From Asticcacaulis sp. ZE23SCel15 (GTDB lineage: Bacteria; Pseudomonadota; Alphaproteobacteria; Caulobacterales; Caulobacteraceae), in the NCBI RefSeq assembly GCF_030505395.1, contig NZ_CP130044.1:605001-669000 (forward strand): a stretch of DNA of 64,000 nucleotides, written 5' to 3'. The notes beneath the pieces were generated by a model. The model searched no databases. It saw only the letters and a program-made list of their open reading frames with translations, and was not told the origin of the DNA. Shown piece by piece: positions 11,809-21,390 of this stretch. Numbering within the stretch: position 1 is the stretch's first letter; the number at the start of each line of letters is the position of its first letter. Position numbers and translations under genes: made by a program.

Positions 11809-12487
11809 GATTAATGGGGCACCCCATGCGGCCCTGTCCCTGCTTAAGCGTGATCTCGGCCTATCCCTGACCCGCGGCGGCGGGCCGCTTCTGGCGGTCG
11901 GGTTTTACCTGACCCTGATGGCCATGATCCCGCTAAGCCTCGGTTCCGACAGCGGCACGTTGTCGCAAGTCGCCCCCGGCTTGACCTGGCTCAGCCTGGC
12001 GCTGGCCTCGTTACTGTCACTGGAACGGCTGTTTGAGCGCGACTATGAGGACGGTCTGTTTGATATCCTCCGCCTTGGGCCCCTGCCGATGGAAGTTATC
12101 GCCCTGCTGAAATGTCTGGCGCAGTGGCTGGGGACGGGGCTTATGCTGGCCGTATTGACACCGTTTGTCATGATCATTCTGGGCGCGCCGGTGGATGCCG
12201 CGTTTATCAGCCTGATCGCCGCACTGCTCGGCAGTTTAAGCTTTGCCATTATCGGCGGGGTGGGCGCAGCTTTGAGCCTCGGTACCCGTAAGGGCGGGGT
12301 GCTGATCGCCCTTCTGGTACTGCCCTTTTATGTGCCGCCAGTCATTTTTGGTGCGGGTCTGATGCAGGCCTATCTTACCGGTGCGCCGGTAGTTCAGGCC
12401 TTGAGTTTGCTTACCGCCTACGCCCTGTTTGCGCTGGCGCTGGGGCCGATCGCCATGGGCGCGGCCCTCAAAAGCGCGCTCAATTAG
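11798..12487 (+). CDS. ccmB: Heme exporter protein CcmB
   Basis: A 229-residue integral membrane protein with about six hydrophobic helices. The conserved SLERLFERDYEDGLFDIL segment of CcmB is at about residues 72-89, and the family's GGVLIALLVLPFYVPPVIFG stretch is near 165-184. The only sensible start is TTG at 11798, inside the end of ccmA (11-base overlap). CcmB is the membrane partner of CcmA. The gene is followed by a palindromic repeat instead of directly by ccmC. Confidence 0.92.
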   Translation: MSTKINGAPHAALSLLKRDLGLSLTRGGGPLLAVGFYLTLMAMIPLSLGSDSGTLSQVAPGLTWLSLALASLLSLERLFERDYEDGLFDILRLGPLPMEVIALLKCLAQWLGTGLMLAVLTPFVMIILGAPVDAAFISLIAALLGSLSFAIIGGVGAALSLGTRKGGVLIALLVLPFYVPPVIFGAGLMQAYLTGAPVVQALSLLTAYALFALALGPIAMGAALKSALN

Positions 12488-12597
12488 AACTTCCCCTGAT
12501 GCAGGGGGAGCTGAAATTAAGTCAATTATGACTTGATTTCAGAGGGGGTGATTTTTCACAAGCAAGGTTTACCCCCTCTGCATCAGGGGGAGTTCTT
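12486..12597. repeat. Palindromic intergenic repeat inside the ccm gene run
   Basis: The gap between ccmB and ccmC is one composite palindrome. The outer arms 12486-12510 and 12572-12596 are inverted copies matching at 22 of 25 positions. Inside, CTGAAAT..AAGTCA (12511-12524) pairs with TGACTT..ATTTCAG. A further 10-base arm CAGAGGGGGT (12540-12549) is perfectly complementary to ACCCCCTCTG (12571-12580). The left arm overlaps the ccmB stop codon by two bases. The form fits a small non-autonomous repeat (REP- or MITE-like) more than a terminator, since there is no T run. No second copy was noticed in this window. Confidence 0.65.
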
Positions 12598-12639
12598 AAG
12601 AGACTTGTCCGAAAGCTTCAAAAGCCCTATGTCGAAACC

Positions 12640-13359
12640 ATGATCAACTGGCTGGCTAACCCTGAGCGATTTACGCGCGTCTTTGCCCCGATCCGCCCCT
12701 ATATTGGCGGGCTGGCGGCGGTATTTTTTGCGTGGGGGCTATACCTCTGTTTTGCCTCACCCGAAGACTACCAGCAGGGCGATACAGTGCGCATCATGTA
12801 CCTGCATGTGCCCGCGGCTTGGATGGCGATGATGGTCTATCTGATCATGGGGATTGCCTCTTTCTTTGGGCTGATTTTCCGTCACGCGCTGGCCGATGCC
12901 GCCGCCAAGGCCGCCGCCCCCATAGGTGCGGTGTTTACGGCGCTGGCCCTGATCACCGGGTCTTTGTGGGGTAAGCCCATGTGGGGGACATGGTGGGAAT
13001 GGGACGGGCGCATGACCTCGGTTTTGGTGCTGTTTCTGTTTTATATCGGCTATATCGCCCTTCATGCTTCAATCGATGATGAGGTGCGCGCCGCGAAATC
13101 AACGGCCATTCTGGCGCTGGTCGGATTGGTCAATCTGCCGGTCATCAAGTTTTCGGTCGATTGGTGGAACACCCTGCACCAAGGCGCGTCGGTTGTCCGT
13201 ATGGATGGCCCGACCATTGCCCCCGACATGCTGTGGCCGCTGCTGGTCATGGCGTTGGCGTTCAAGGCCCTGTTCGTCTGGCTGTGGCTGGTGCGCATAG
13301 ATGCTGAGATCGTCACCCGCCGCTACCGCACCCTGCGGGCGCGCCTGAGCTTCCAGTGA
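12640..13359 (+). CDS. ccmC: Heme transporter / cytochrome c biogenesis protein CcmC
   Basis: Encodes 239 residues with six hydrophobic helices. The heme-handling WGTWWEWD motif is at residues 115-122, and likely axial histidines are His56 (MYLHVPAAW) and His180 (NTLHQGAS). CcmC presents heme to the chaperone CcmE at the periplasmic face of the inner membrane. It is separated from ccmB by the palindromic repeat and is followed after 7 bases by ccmD. The family and orientation fit the surrounding cytochrome c maturation genes. Genes for ccmE, ccmF and ccmH are not in the window. Confidence 0.95.
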   Translation: MINWLANPERFTRVFAPIRPYIGGLAAVFFAWGLYLCFASPEDYQQGDTVRIMYLHVPAAWMAMMVYLIMGIASFFGLIFRHALADAAAKAAAPIGAVFTALALITGSLWGKPMWGTWWEWDGRMTSVLVLFLFYIGYIALHASIDDEVRAAKSTAILALVGLVNLPVIKFSVDWWNTLHQGASVVRMDGPTIAPDMLWPLLVMALAFKALFVWLWLVRIDAEIVTRRYRTLRARLSFQ

Positions 13360-13366
13360 GGGTGTC

Positions 13367-13534
13367 ATGGACTTAGACATGGGAAAATACGGGTTTTATG
13401 TCTGGGGCTGCTATGGCGCGACCTTTGTGGCCCTGACCGCACTGGTGATCATATCCCTACGCGCTCGCAGCGTGCAAAAGAAGAAACTCGACGCCCTCCA
13501 GGACGCGCTGAAAGACGTCAAATCCGACACATGA
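13367..13534 (+). CDS. ccmD: Heme exporter protein CcmD
   Basis: A 55-residue protein between ccmC and ccmG. It starts MDLDMGKYGFYVWGCYG, with the KYGFYVW(G) signature of CcmD, has one membrane helix (about 18-31), then a basic, helical cytoplasmic tail rich in Lys, Asp and Leu. CcmD holds CcmC, CcmE and CcmAB together. Its stop overlaps the start of the next gene (ATGA at 13531), so translation of the two is coupled. Size, position and motif all agree. Confidence 0.9.
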   Translation: MDLDMGKYGFYVWGCYGATFVALTALVIISLRARSVQKKKLDALQDALKDVKSDT

Positions 13535-14058
13535 AACGGCTGCTGGCTTTCATTCCGCTGATCGTGCTGGCCGCTCTGGTGGGCGTGTTCGGCTATTTCA
13601 ATTTCCACAAAAAAACGGAATATCAGCCGCGCGAACTGGTCGGACAGCCGGTACCAATCCGCGCCCTGCCTGATCTGAAAACCGCTGAACTGCGCGACCT
13701 GAAAACCATTGCCGCGACTTACGACAAGCCCATCGTGGTCAATATCTTTGCATCCTGGTGTACGCCCTGTCTGGCCGAACATCCGTTTCTGCTCGATATG
13801 AAATCAAAAGGTGCGGTCATCATCGGCATCGCCTACAAAGACACGCCGGTGAACAGTCTGAATTATCTGGTTAAGCACCGCGATCCTTACGCCGTGGTCA
13901 TCAGCGATGAGCCCGGTGATATGGGGCTGGACCTTGGCATTTCCGGCGTACCCGAAACCTATATCGTACGTCCTGACGGGGTGATTATCGATAAGGTCAC
14001 CGGCCCATTGGATCAGCAACGGACCGATGAATTATTGGCGAAGATTACTTCATTTTAG
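13531..14058 (+). CDS. ccmG: Thiol:disulfide interchange protein CcmG/DsbE
   Basis: A 175-residue thioredoxin-like protein anchored by an N-terminal helix (about 4-22), with its catalytic domain in the periplasm. The active site WCTPC has cysteines at 77 and 80, and the cis-proline loop GVPETY follows near 148. CcmG keeps apocytochrome or CcmH cysteines reduced for heme attachment. It overlaps ccmD by four bases. Its last 14 bases overlap the convergent GH2 gene, which ends at 14045; no terminator is visible between them. Confidence 0.92.
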   Translation: MKRLLAFIPLIVLAALVGVFGYFNFHKKTEYQPRELVGQPVPIRALPDLKTAELRDLKTIAATYDKPIVVNIFASWCTPCLAEHPFLLDMKSKGAVIIGIAYKDTPVNSLNYLVKHRDPYAVVISDEPGDMGLDLGISGVPETYIVRPDGVIIDKVTGPLDQQRTDELLAKITSF

Positions 14059-15919
14059 CTTTGTAGAAATCCGCCAAAACATTGAACGCCTGCTTGCGCT
14101 CACCGGTCTCGCTGATCACACCCTTGCGGTTCCAGCCCTGCTGATAGACCGGATGCTGACGGCGCGGGGCCTGAAAATCTTTCAGTATCCACGGCGACAG
14201 ACCCCGCAGGTTAGGGATCTTATCTGCCATCGCCAGCGTGTAGCGATAATAGTCGGCCTGATATTCCTCGGAAAACTTGCGCTTGAGCTGCGGGTCATGG
14301 AAGCCAGCCTTGGAATCGGCCCCAAACTCCGAAAATATCATCGGCTTTTTGACATCGGCCCGCCACACGGTCGCGGGTAAGGCCTCAAGCTTATCGTCGC
14401 CGTACCAGCCATTATAGGTATTGACCGACATGATATCGAGCGCGGGTATCAGCGGATCATCAATATGCATATCGATATGACCATCCACAATTTTGCGCTC
14501 GACCAAAAGTGCCGCACTAACCAGACGGGTCTCATCCAGATCACGCGCGGTCTTCGCCAGCGTCCGCAAGAACTGGTTACGCACCTCGGTCTGCGGCGTC
14601 TCATTGGCGATCGACCAGATGATGACCGAAGCCCGGTTACGGTCGCGCAGGATGTTTTCGGTCAGCATGGTTTGCGCGGTTTTCAGCGTATCGGGATTGC
14701 CGAAATTGACCGCCCAATAGACCGGGATTTCGCTCCATACCAAAAGCCCCATCTCATCGCACAAACGCACGGTAACCTCTGAGTGCGGATAGTGCGACAG
14801 GCGGACATAGTTGCCGTTTAACCCCGTCTTGATCTCGGTCAGAAGCCTGCGGGCCGCATCTTCGGTGATGACACGCGCCGGGTTGGTGCCGATCTCTTCT
14901 TCATGGTGGGAAATTCCGCGCAGGAAAATCGGCTTACCATTGAGCAGAATATCCTCGCCCTTAACCTCAACCGTTCGGAACCCGATCCGGTCAGTGAAGA
15001 CATCACCCGCCGCTTCGATGCGCACCTCATGCAGAGTCGGCGTTTCCGGCGTCCACAGCTTAAGCGATTTCGGGGCCTTGACGCTCAGTTCAGCGCGACC
15101 GTTGGCATCGGTCGTGGCCGTAAGCGCCTTTAGGCCCTTGATGGTCAGCACTACCTTTTGGGTCGCCGCTGCGGCCCCGCTCAGCGTAACCGAGGCGCGG
15201 ATAATTCCATCACGCCCCAGCCGCACAAAGGCATCGTCGACATAGGTGTCCGGCGTGGTGATAAACCGGATCGGACGGGTCACCCCGCCGTAAATATCCC
15301 AGTCGGTGATAACCGGCGGCACGGCATTGGCGTCATGTTCAGAATCAACACCCAAAGTCACGCGGTTTTCGCCGTCGCGCAGGACATCCGTGACCTCAAA
15401 GGCGAACGGCGTGAACCCGCCGACATGTACGCCCAGCTTATTACCATTCAGATAGACATGGGTGGTGTAGTTAGACGCCTCAAAATAAAGAAACGCCCGT
15501 TTCCCGGCTTCAGCTTGCGCCTCAAACGCCCGCTGATACCACATCAGCCCGTCATAATAGCGCCATTCCGGCCTTTGCGCGTTCCACGATCCGGGCAGGG
15601 TCACGGTATCTGAACGCCGCATATCCTGCTCAAAGAAGGTGCCCGGGTTTTTGACCTCGGCGTCCTCAACATGAACATCAGCGTAGCGCCAGTGACGCGG
15701 CTTTGACGGATCACCGACCGCATCGACCAGACCGGCACGGTACGGATCAATCGACACATGCCACTCACCGGACAGGTCAAGCTTTGTGCGCGCCGAGGCA
15801 TTGGCCAAAACGATAGCGGATTTGGCGGCAGGTGACGCCGTACCCTGCGCCCACGCGGACGCGACCGGCAGCAGGGCCGCGACCGCGACGCTGGCCTTGA
15901 TCAGATCGCGCCGGTTCAT
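14045..15919 (-). CDS. Glycoside hydrolase family 2 enzyme (beta-glucuronidase/beta-galactosidase type)
   Basis: Encodes 624 residues with a twin-arginine-like leader (MNRRDLIKASVAV, cleavage near AWAQ at 25), so probably exported. A sugar-binding jelly roll (about 45-220), an Ig-like domain (about 225-320) and a TIM barrel follow, as in GH2. The acid/base is Glu440 in WSIANETP and the nucleophile Glu531 in MIFSEFGAD. The closest style is beta-glucuronidase, but GH2 specificity is not readable from motifs alone; in this RG-I locus removal of galactose or glucuronic acid from side chains is plausible. Its ATG overlaps the stop of the upstream PL26-type lyase gene (ATGA), so the two are coupled. 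Confidence 0.88.
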   Translation of the reverse strand: MNRRDLIKASVAVAALLPVASAWAQGTASPAAKSAIVLANASARTKLDLSGEWHVSIDPYRAGLVDAVGDPSKPRHWRYADVHVEDAEVKNPGTFFEQDMRRSDTVTLPGSWNAQRPEWRYYDGLMWYQRAFEAQAEAGKRAFLYFEASNYTTHVYLNGNKLGVHVGGFTPFAFEVTDVLRDGENRVTLGVDSEHDANAVPPVITDWDIYGGVTRPIRFITTPDTYVDDAFVRLGRDGIIRASVTLSGAAAATQKVVLTIKGLKALTATTDANGRAELSVKAPKSLKLWTPETPTLHEVRIEAAGDVFTDRIGFRTVEVKGEDILLNGKPIFLRGISHHEEEIGTNPARVITEDAARRLLTEIKTGLNGNYVRLSHYPHSEVTVRLCDEMGLLVWSEIPVYWAVNFGNPDTLKTAQTMLTENILRDRNRASVIIWSIANETPQTEVRNQFLRTLAKTARDLDETRLVSAALLVERKIVDGHIDMHIDDPLIPALDIMSVNTYNGWYGDDKLEALPATVWRADVKKPMIFSEFGADSKAGFHDPQLKRKFSEEYQADYYRYTLAMADKIPNLRGLSPWILKDFQAPRRQHPVYQQGWNRKGVISETGERKQAFNVLADFYKAKMK

Positions 15920-18687
15920 TTCACCACTCCGGCCAGTGCCGCGGCTTCCTCAAGGCTGTCACCGATCAGGGCCATGTTCTGGATCGCCGCCAGTCCCCAC
16001 TGCGCGGTGCCATTGGTCGACAGGCTGTTATCCTCATCGAGCGGGCGCAGGGTTTTCACCCCGTCAATGCGGGTGGTACGACGCCCTAAACCGCCATCGG
16101 ATTCGCGCCCTTCGTTACCAAAGAACTCGCTCCACGCCCGCATGGCCAGCGCTTTGTCGTTTTCATGATAGGCGGCATAGGCCGTCAGGCGCGAATGAGA
16201 ATCACGCAGGTTACGGCCACGCGGCACGGTGCCGAGCAGGGCCTGAAGCTCATCGTTCGGCGCATTATAATAGCGGCAATATTCCAGCCACGCCTTCCTA
16301 TACAAAGGCTCATCGATCAGCGACAACAGTTCCGAACTCATCTCAACCACACCGAACACGCCGTTAAGGTGCGAAATGGCAATATAATCACCGTCGCCCA
16401 GAAACTTGCCGGTCTTGAGATCATAAGGCGCCGATGACGCAAACCAGCGGCGCTTGAGGCCCCCGATCGTGACCATGCCGTTGATAATACGATCGCGCCA
16501 CTTGGTATCGCCCGTGCGCTCCCACTCGGTCAACCAGGCCGAAATGAACGATCCCCATGAGGTGCCGAACGAGGAATTGACAACGCCTTCGGGGGTTGCG
16601 CGTTCTGCCGACGGCGGCAGTTTGCGCGAAATATCGACATTCTTGAGCGAGAAGTCGGATTCGTTGAGGTCGCGCATCAGGTCACCGACCCGCTCATCGG
16701 CGGTCAGGAAATAGTAGATGCGGCGATAGGCAGCGTTGGAGACGCGTGGCTGCTTGGACGAATCCGACCACGGCTGCACGCCATGGCGGGTGCCAAAGCC
16801 TTTGAACCGCCCCAGATGATAGACATCGACCTCGCCGGTTTGGCGCGTCATGGCCTCACCGAATTTGAACACATCCGCGCGCCCGGTTCTCAGGAACGTG
16901 TACCAGATCCACAAGTCGGTCGAGAGTTCGGAATTGTCCCACGCATAGCCGCCGATATCATAGCGCCACATGTGCCGGTCGGCATCATAGGTGTGCATGA
17001 CGTCGCCGTAAGTCCAGAACCCGTACCAGCGGTGAGCCTCGACCTGCTGCATATAATAATCGATCTGATAGGTCAGACGGTCTTCGAGGATTTTACGGGC
17101 CGGCGTCGTGGCATTGACCACATCCCAGTCACCAAACACACCGGCGGCATGGATGCGCTCAGGTGAGGCCATCAGGCGCGGCGGATTGGCCACACGTTCG
17201 GCCATGCCGGAAAAGACCTCATGGCTCGGTGTCGTGTTCAGCACCCACAGATTAAGCTCAGAGGTACGCGCTACGCCATGCGCGGTATCCCAGCCCTTTT
17301 CGTAGTCCTCATAGGTGATGTTCAGCCCTTCGATCTCTTCGGGATGAGTGTCCATCTCACCGGCCGAGCGATAGGGGCGCACATCCATGGCCGGGGCGTC
17401 CGGCGACCACAGCCAGGCGGTAATTTCCGCCAGATCGGTATGGGCGTTGCGAATATCGATAGCCGTCGGCGATCTTTGCCAGAAGTCCTTAAAGCCCAGC
17501 GCCACGCCACCCGCAGCCCCACCGACATAACCCAGCCCCTTGGTGCGCGTCCCGGCATTGGAGTTGATCCAGGCGTGACCTTTTTCGGTGCGTTTTTTAA
17601 GCGTAAACCCATCGGGCGTCAGTTGCGACAGCGAGAAATCGCCCCATTCCGGAATCCATTTCAGGCCGTCCTGAACGGGCTTGGCGATGTCCTCAATCTT
17701 GACCGCTTCACCGGCGATCTGGGCAGCCTGAGCCTTTTTACCCGCCTGACGACGCAGGCCCGTCAGCGGCTTGACCGCCTCACCCCACACACCGACACCT
17801 TCACCCGACAGGCGGATATGGCGGTTATAGGTCTCGTCCGACATGGCGACCTTCGCCGTCACCCCCAGCCCGCGGATAAAGTCTTTGGCCGGATCTCCGT
17901 CATAGATAAAGCTATGGACGATACGCACACTTTGCGTACCCGCATAGAAATAGAGCCGCACCGAAAACGGCAGCCAGTCGCGGCCACCGCCGCCCCCCGC
18001 TTGACCTGAGTGCGTGCCTTCGACCTTAAGCACCGCGCGCACCGGCCCGGTTTGCTCGACCGTGACCTTGGTGACTTTTGAGGTGAACTGAGACTGGGTT
18101 ATGCTGCCGGTCGCCTCCAGATCAGCCTGATCCTGCGACCGCGCCACCAGCTTCATGTCGCGCAAAGTCGTGCGTCCGGCCTTGGTGGCCGAGGCGATCA
18201 GGGCCTCACCCGACGTTGGCACCTGCCAAGTCAGATCGCCGGATTTGACGGTAATCAGCGCCGGGGTTTGGGTAACGCGCACGGCATTGGCCGGTACTTT
18301 AGGCTTACCCATGACCACAGACGCGCCCGCAAGGCCTTCGGAACCGGCGACCGCGTGCGCCGACCATTTCAGCGACCCGTCCGGCCAGTAGGCCAGCGGC
18401 CACGACTGCGACGCCACTTCCTGCCCGTCGGCTCCGGTGAGCTTTAGCGCCTGAGCGGCCTTTACCGTCCCGCGCGGCCACGGCACCCCCAGCGCCGTGC
18501 CATCAAAGCGGTTTGGCGCCACCTTATCCATCCAGGACAAAGGCGTAGACGACACCGGCTTGCCCTTACCGGAGACCTGCCCCGTGGCGGCACTGGCCGA
18601 CATAGCATTACCGGCGGCAAACGCCACCGCGCCGAAAGCCGCCGCCGACTGCAACATGTGACGACGTGAGATAAATTGTGAAGACAT
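15916..18687 (-). CDS. PcRGLX/YetA-like exo-rhamnogalacturonan lyase (PL26 type)
   Basis: Encodes 923 residues with a Tat-like leader (ISRRHMLQSAAAF, cleavage near ASA at about 33). The organisation fits the PcRGLX/YetA family: an N-terminal beta (RIFT-like) domain (about 40-150), a central beta-sandwich (about 160-470) and a C-terminal alpha/alpha toroid rich in Trp and Tyr (about 480-900, including HRWYGFWTYGDVMHTYD and WDNSELSTDLWIWYTFLRTG). The fungal namesake removes disaccharides exolytically from the RG-I backbone by beta-elimination. It is the first gene of a two-gene operon with the GH2 and is divergent from the GH95 gene. The family is recognised from conserved segments; activity is inferred. 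Confidence 0.72.
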   Translation of the reverse strand: MSSQFISRRHMLQSAAAFGAVAFAAGNAMSASAATGQVSGKGKPVSSTPLSWMDKVAPNRFDGTALGVPWPRGTVKAAQALKLTGADGQEVASQSWPLAYWPDGSLKWSAHAVAGSEGLAGASVVMGKPKVPANAVRVTQTPALITVKSGDLTWQVPTSGEALIASATKAGRTTLRDMKLVARSQDQADLEATGSITQSQFTSKVTKVTVEQTGPVRAVLKVEGTHSGQAGGGGGRDWLPFSVRLYFYAGTQSVRIVHSFIYDGDPAKDFIRGLGVTAKVAMSDETYNRHIRLSGEGVGVWGEAVKPLTGLRRQAGKKAQAAQIAGEAVKIEDIAKPVQDGLKWIPEWGDFSLSQLTPDGFTLKKRTEKGHAWINSNAGTRTKGLGYVGGAAGGVALGFKDFWQRSPTAIDIRNAHTDLAEITAWLWSPDAPAMDVRPYRSAGEMDTHPEEIEGLNITYEDYEKGWDTAHGVARTSELNLWVLNTTPSHEVFSGMAERVANPPRLMASPERIHAAGVFGDWDVVNATTPARKILEDRLTYQIDYYMQQVEAHRWYGFWTYGDVMHTYDADRHMWRYDIGGYAWDNSELSTDLWIWYTFLRTGRADVFKFGEAMTRQTGEVDVYHLGRFKGFGTRHGVQPWSDSSKQPRVSNAAYRRIYYFLTADERVGDLMRDLNESDFSLKNVDISRKLPPSAERATPEGVVNSSFGTSWGSFISAWLTEWERTGDTKWRDRIINGMVTIGGLKRRWFASSAPYDLKTGKFLGDGDYIAISHLNGVFGVVEMSSELLSLIDEPLYRKAWLEYCRYYNAPNDELQALLGTVPRGRNLRDSHSRLTAYAAYHENDKALAMRAWSEFFGNEGRESDGGLGRRTTRIDGVKTLRPLDEDNSLSTNGTAQWGLAAIQNMALIGDSLEEAAALAGVVK

Positions 18688-18770
18688 ATGCCCTACCTTA
18701 TTGGCGTGTTATCGGCCCCTGCTGCCGCACTTATAGCTTATACGCACGCGTTGTACTTTTCCCGCGCAAA

Positions 18771-18785
18771 ATTGGTCAAACCAAT
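18771..18785. promoter_or_regulatory. ATTGGT-N3-ACCAAT inverted repeat, candidate GntR/FadR-type operator
   Basis: The gap between the divergent PL26-type and GH95 genes carries ATTGGTCAAACCAAT, with perfect 6-base arms around a 3-base centre. TGGT-N3-ACCA sites are typical of the FadR subgroup of GntR regulators, which includes hexuronate repressors. The half-site ATTGGTCA recurs twice upstream of the RG-region TonB receptor (25523 and 25617). No GntR gene is in the window. Confidence 0.5.
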
Positions 18786-18921
18786 GGCCGATCTTGATTA
18801 AAAAAGACGCCATTACGCAAGACATGTCAATATCAATCACAACGGCTTGCCAAGTCATCGGAAATAGCATTTCATATGAATAAAATAATTTTACTTATAA
18901 AAATAAAACAGGGACAATCTT

Positions 18922-21306
18922 ATGAAACCACCTCACCATCGGGTCAGATATGTACCCATTGATCGCCGCCGCCTGTTGAGTACGGCGGGCGCCGCCGGTT
19001 TGATGATACCAGCCTTATCGCAGGCGCAAACCGCCTCCCCCGCGCAACCCTTAACCTCCCCAAACCGGCTATGGTACACCCAACCGGCAACCGAATGGGT
19101 ACAGGCCCTGCCGGTCGGCAACGGTCGTCTGGGCGGCATGGTGTTTGGTGGTGTCGCCTTTGAGCGCATCCAGCTTAATGAAGACAGCTTCTTTGCCGGA
19201 TCGCCCTATAACCCGACAAACCCGAAATCTGGCGAAGGCCTGCCGCGCGTGCGCCAACTGGTGTTCGAGGGCAAGTTCCGCGAAGCTGAGAAGCTGGCTA
19301 ATGAGACCCTAATTTCCACCCCGAACAAACAGATGTCGTATCAGCCGCTAGGCGATCTGATCATGCTGTTTCCCGGCCTTGATAACACCAGCCGCTATGA
19401 ACGTGAACTGGACCTCGAACAGGCCATAGTCGCGACCGAATTTAATGCCGGCGGCAATCGCCACCGCCGCGAAGTCTTTGTCTCTGCGGTCGATCAGGTC
19501 ATGGTCATTCGCCTGTCGTCTCAGCGCGGCAAGGCCATTACCGTCGACCTCAGCCTGTCCACTCCGCAAAACGCGACCGTCGATACCATAGATGGCGACA
19601 CCATAGTCATCAAAGGCATCAGCCCGACGCAACAAGGCATAGATGGCAAACTGCCGTTCGAGTTCCGCGCCAAGGTCATCGCTCCCACCGGCACCCTGAC
19701 CTCCCGCGAAGGTGGGGTCTATGTGGCGGGTGCCGAAGAGGTCGTGATCCTGATCGCCGCGGCGACCGGGTATGTGCGTTATAATGACATCTCTGGCGAT
19801 CCGGTCGCTAAAAATGCCGCGATGATTTCAGCGGCCACGGCCAAAGGTTATGCCGCTCTTAAGGCCGATCATCTCAAAGATTATCAGACCATCTACAACC
19901 GCCTGAGCGTTGATCTCGGCACCAGTGACGCGGCGCTGAAACCCACCGATGAGCGCATCCGCAACCACGCCAGCGGCCACGACCCGCACCTCGCAGCACT
20001 CTATGTGCAATATGGTCGCTACCTCCTGCTGTCGTCGTCGCGCGGGTCGCGCCAACCCGCCAATCTTCAAGGCATCTGGAACGACAAGATCAACCCGTCC
20101 TGGCAGTCAAAATGGACGCTGAACATCAATGCCCAGATGAACTATTGGCCGGCCTTGCCGGCTAATCTGGCGGAGACCATCCCACCCCTGTTCGATATGG
20201 TTGAAGACCTGTCTGCAACCGGCGCGAAGCTGGCCAAAGACATGTACGGCGCACCCGGCTGGGTCGTGTTCAACAATACTGATGTCTGGCGCGTCGCGTC
20301 ACCGCCCGATGGGGCTGTGTGGGCCCTGTGGCCGATGGGCGGACCGTGGCTGCTGCAAAACCTGTGGGAGACCTATGCCTACACTCTGGATAAGGATTAT
20401 CTGAAGCGGCTCTACACGTTGATGAAGGGATCAGCCCAGTTCTATCTCGACACCCTCGTCAAAGACCCGAACACCGGCTACATGGTCACCAACCCGTCCA
20501 ATTCGCCGGAAAACAGCCACGGTAACGGCTCATCGCTGGCCGCCGGTCCCGCCATGGACAACCAGCTTCTGCGCGACCTGTTCGGCCATGTGGCTGAGGC
20601 CTCAAAAGTTCTGGGCATGGATGCCGCGTTTGCCCGCCAATGCACCGCCATGCGCAAAAAGCTGCCGCCTGAAAAGATCGGCAAGGGCGGCTACCTTCAG
20701 GAATGGCAAGATGACTGGGATATGGAGGCCCCGGATATTAAGCACCGCCACGTTTCGCACCTCTATGCTCTGCACCCGTCCGACCAGATTACGGTCGAGG
20801 ACACGCCAGAGCTGGCCGCCGCCGCAAAAAAATCGCTGGAGATCCGCGGCGATGACGCCACCGGCTGGGGCATAGGCTGGCGTATTAACCTGTGGGCACG
20901 CCTGAAAGACGGCGACCATGCCCATGAGGTCGTAAAGCTGTTGCTGGCCCCCAAGCGCTCATATCCCAACCTGTTTGACGCCCATCCGCCGTTTCAGATC
21001 GATGGCAATTTCGGCGGCACCGCCGGCATTATAGAAATGCTGCTGCAATCGCACAGGGGCCGGATCGAGCCCTTGCCCGCCTTGCCATCCGCCTGGCCCA
21101 AGGGGGAGCTAAAAGGGGTATTGGCCCGTGGCGGATTTGTCTGTGATCTGAAATGGGCCGAAGATGAACTGACCCATCTAACCGTATCCAGCGCCAAGGG
21201 CGGCCCGTGTCATATTGTCTATAAGGGGGCGCATCTGCGCCGGATATTAAACGCTAATGAACGCCTGTCTCTAACCTTTAAATCCGGGAAACTGACACCC
21301 ATATAA
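18922..21306 (+). CDS. Glycoside hydrolase family 95 (alpha-L-fucosidase/alpha-L-galactosidase)
   Basis: Encodes 794 residues with a twin-arginine-like leader (IDRRRLLSTAGAAG, cleavage near SQAQ at about 36). The N-terminal beta domain begins LWYTQPATEWVQALPVGNGR, the family hallmark, and an (alpha/alpha)6 barrel follows. The GH95 catalytic residues appear to be present: Asn401 and Asn403 in LNINAQMNYWPA, Glu530 in NPSNSPEN and Asp694 in FQIDGNFGG. Such enzymes remove terminal alpha-1,2-linked L-fucose or L-galactose by inversion, for example from pectin or xyloglucan side chains. It stands alone, divergent from the PL26-type/GH2 pair, with a strong terminator behind it. Confidence 0.92.
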   Translation: MKPPHHRVRYVPIDRRRLLSTAGAAGLMIPALSQAQTASPAQPLTSPNRLWYTQPATEWVQALPVGNGRLGGMVFGGVAFERIQLNEDSFFAGSPYNPTNPKSGEGLPRVRQLVFEGKFREAEKLANETLISTPNKQMSYQPLGDLIMLFPGLDNTSRYERELDLEQAIVATEFNAGGNRHRREVFVSAVDQVMVIRLSSQRGKAITVDLSLSTPQNATVDTIDGDTIVIKGISPTQQGIDGKLPFEFRAKVIAPTGTLTSREGGVYVAGAEEVVILIAAATGYVRYNDISGDPVAKNAAMISAATAKGYAALKADHLKDYQTIYNRLSVDLGTSDAALKPTDERIRNHASGHDPHLAALYVQYGRYLLLSSSRGSRQPANLQGIWNDKINPSWQSKWTLNINAQMNYWPALPANLAETIPPLFDMVEDLSATGAKLAKDMYGAPGWVVFNNTDVWRVASPPDGAVWALWPMGGPWLLQNLWETYAYTLDKDYLKRLYTLMKGSAQFYLDTLVKDPNTGYMVTNPSNSPENSHGNGSSLAAGPAMDNQLLRDLFGHVAEASKVLGMDAAFARQCTAMRKKLPPEKIGKGGYLQEWQDDWDMEAPDIKHRHVSHLYALHPSDQITVEDTPELAAAAKKSLEIRGDDATGWGIGWRINLWARLKDGDHAHEVVKLLLAPKRSYPNLFDAHPPFQIDGNFGGTAGIIEMLLQSHRGRIEPLPALPSAWPKGELKGVLARGGFVCDLKWAEDELTHLTVSSAKGGPCHIVYKGAHLRRILNANERLSLTFKSGKLTPI

Positions 21307-21337
21307 ATAAGGTCTCTTCCTGAGTGAAACCAATGAT

Positions 21338-21376
21338 CCGCGGCGTGAGCTTATCCCCCTCACGCCGCGGTTTTTT
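21338..21376 (+). terminator. Rho-independent terminator of the GH95 gene
   Basis: CCGCGGCGTGAG (21338-21349) pairs perfectly over 12 bases with 21359-21370, followed by six T. Confidence 0.9.
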
Positions 21377-21390
21377 GTGCGTCTGAAACG

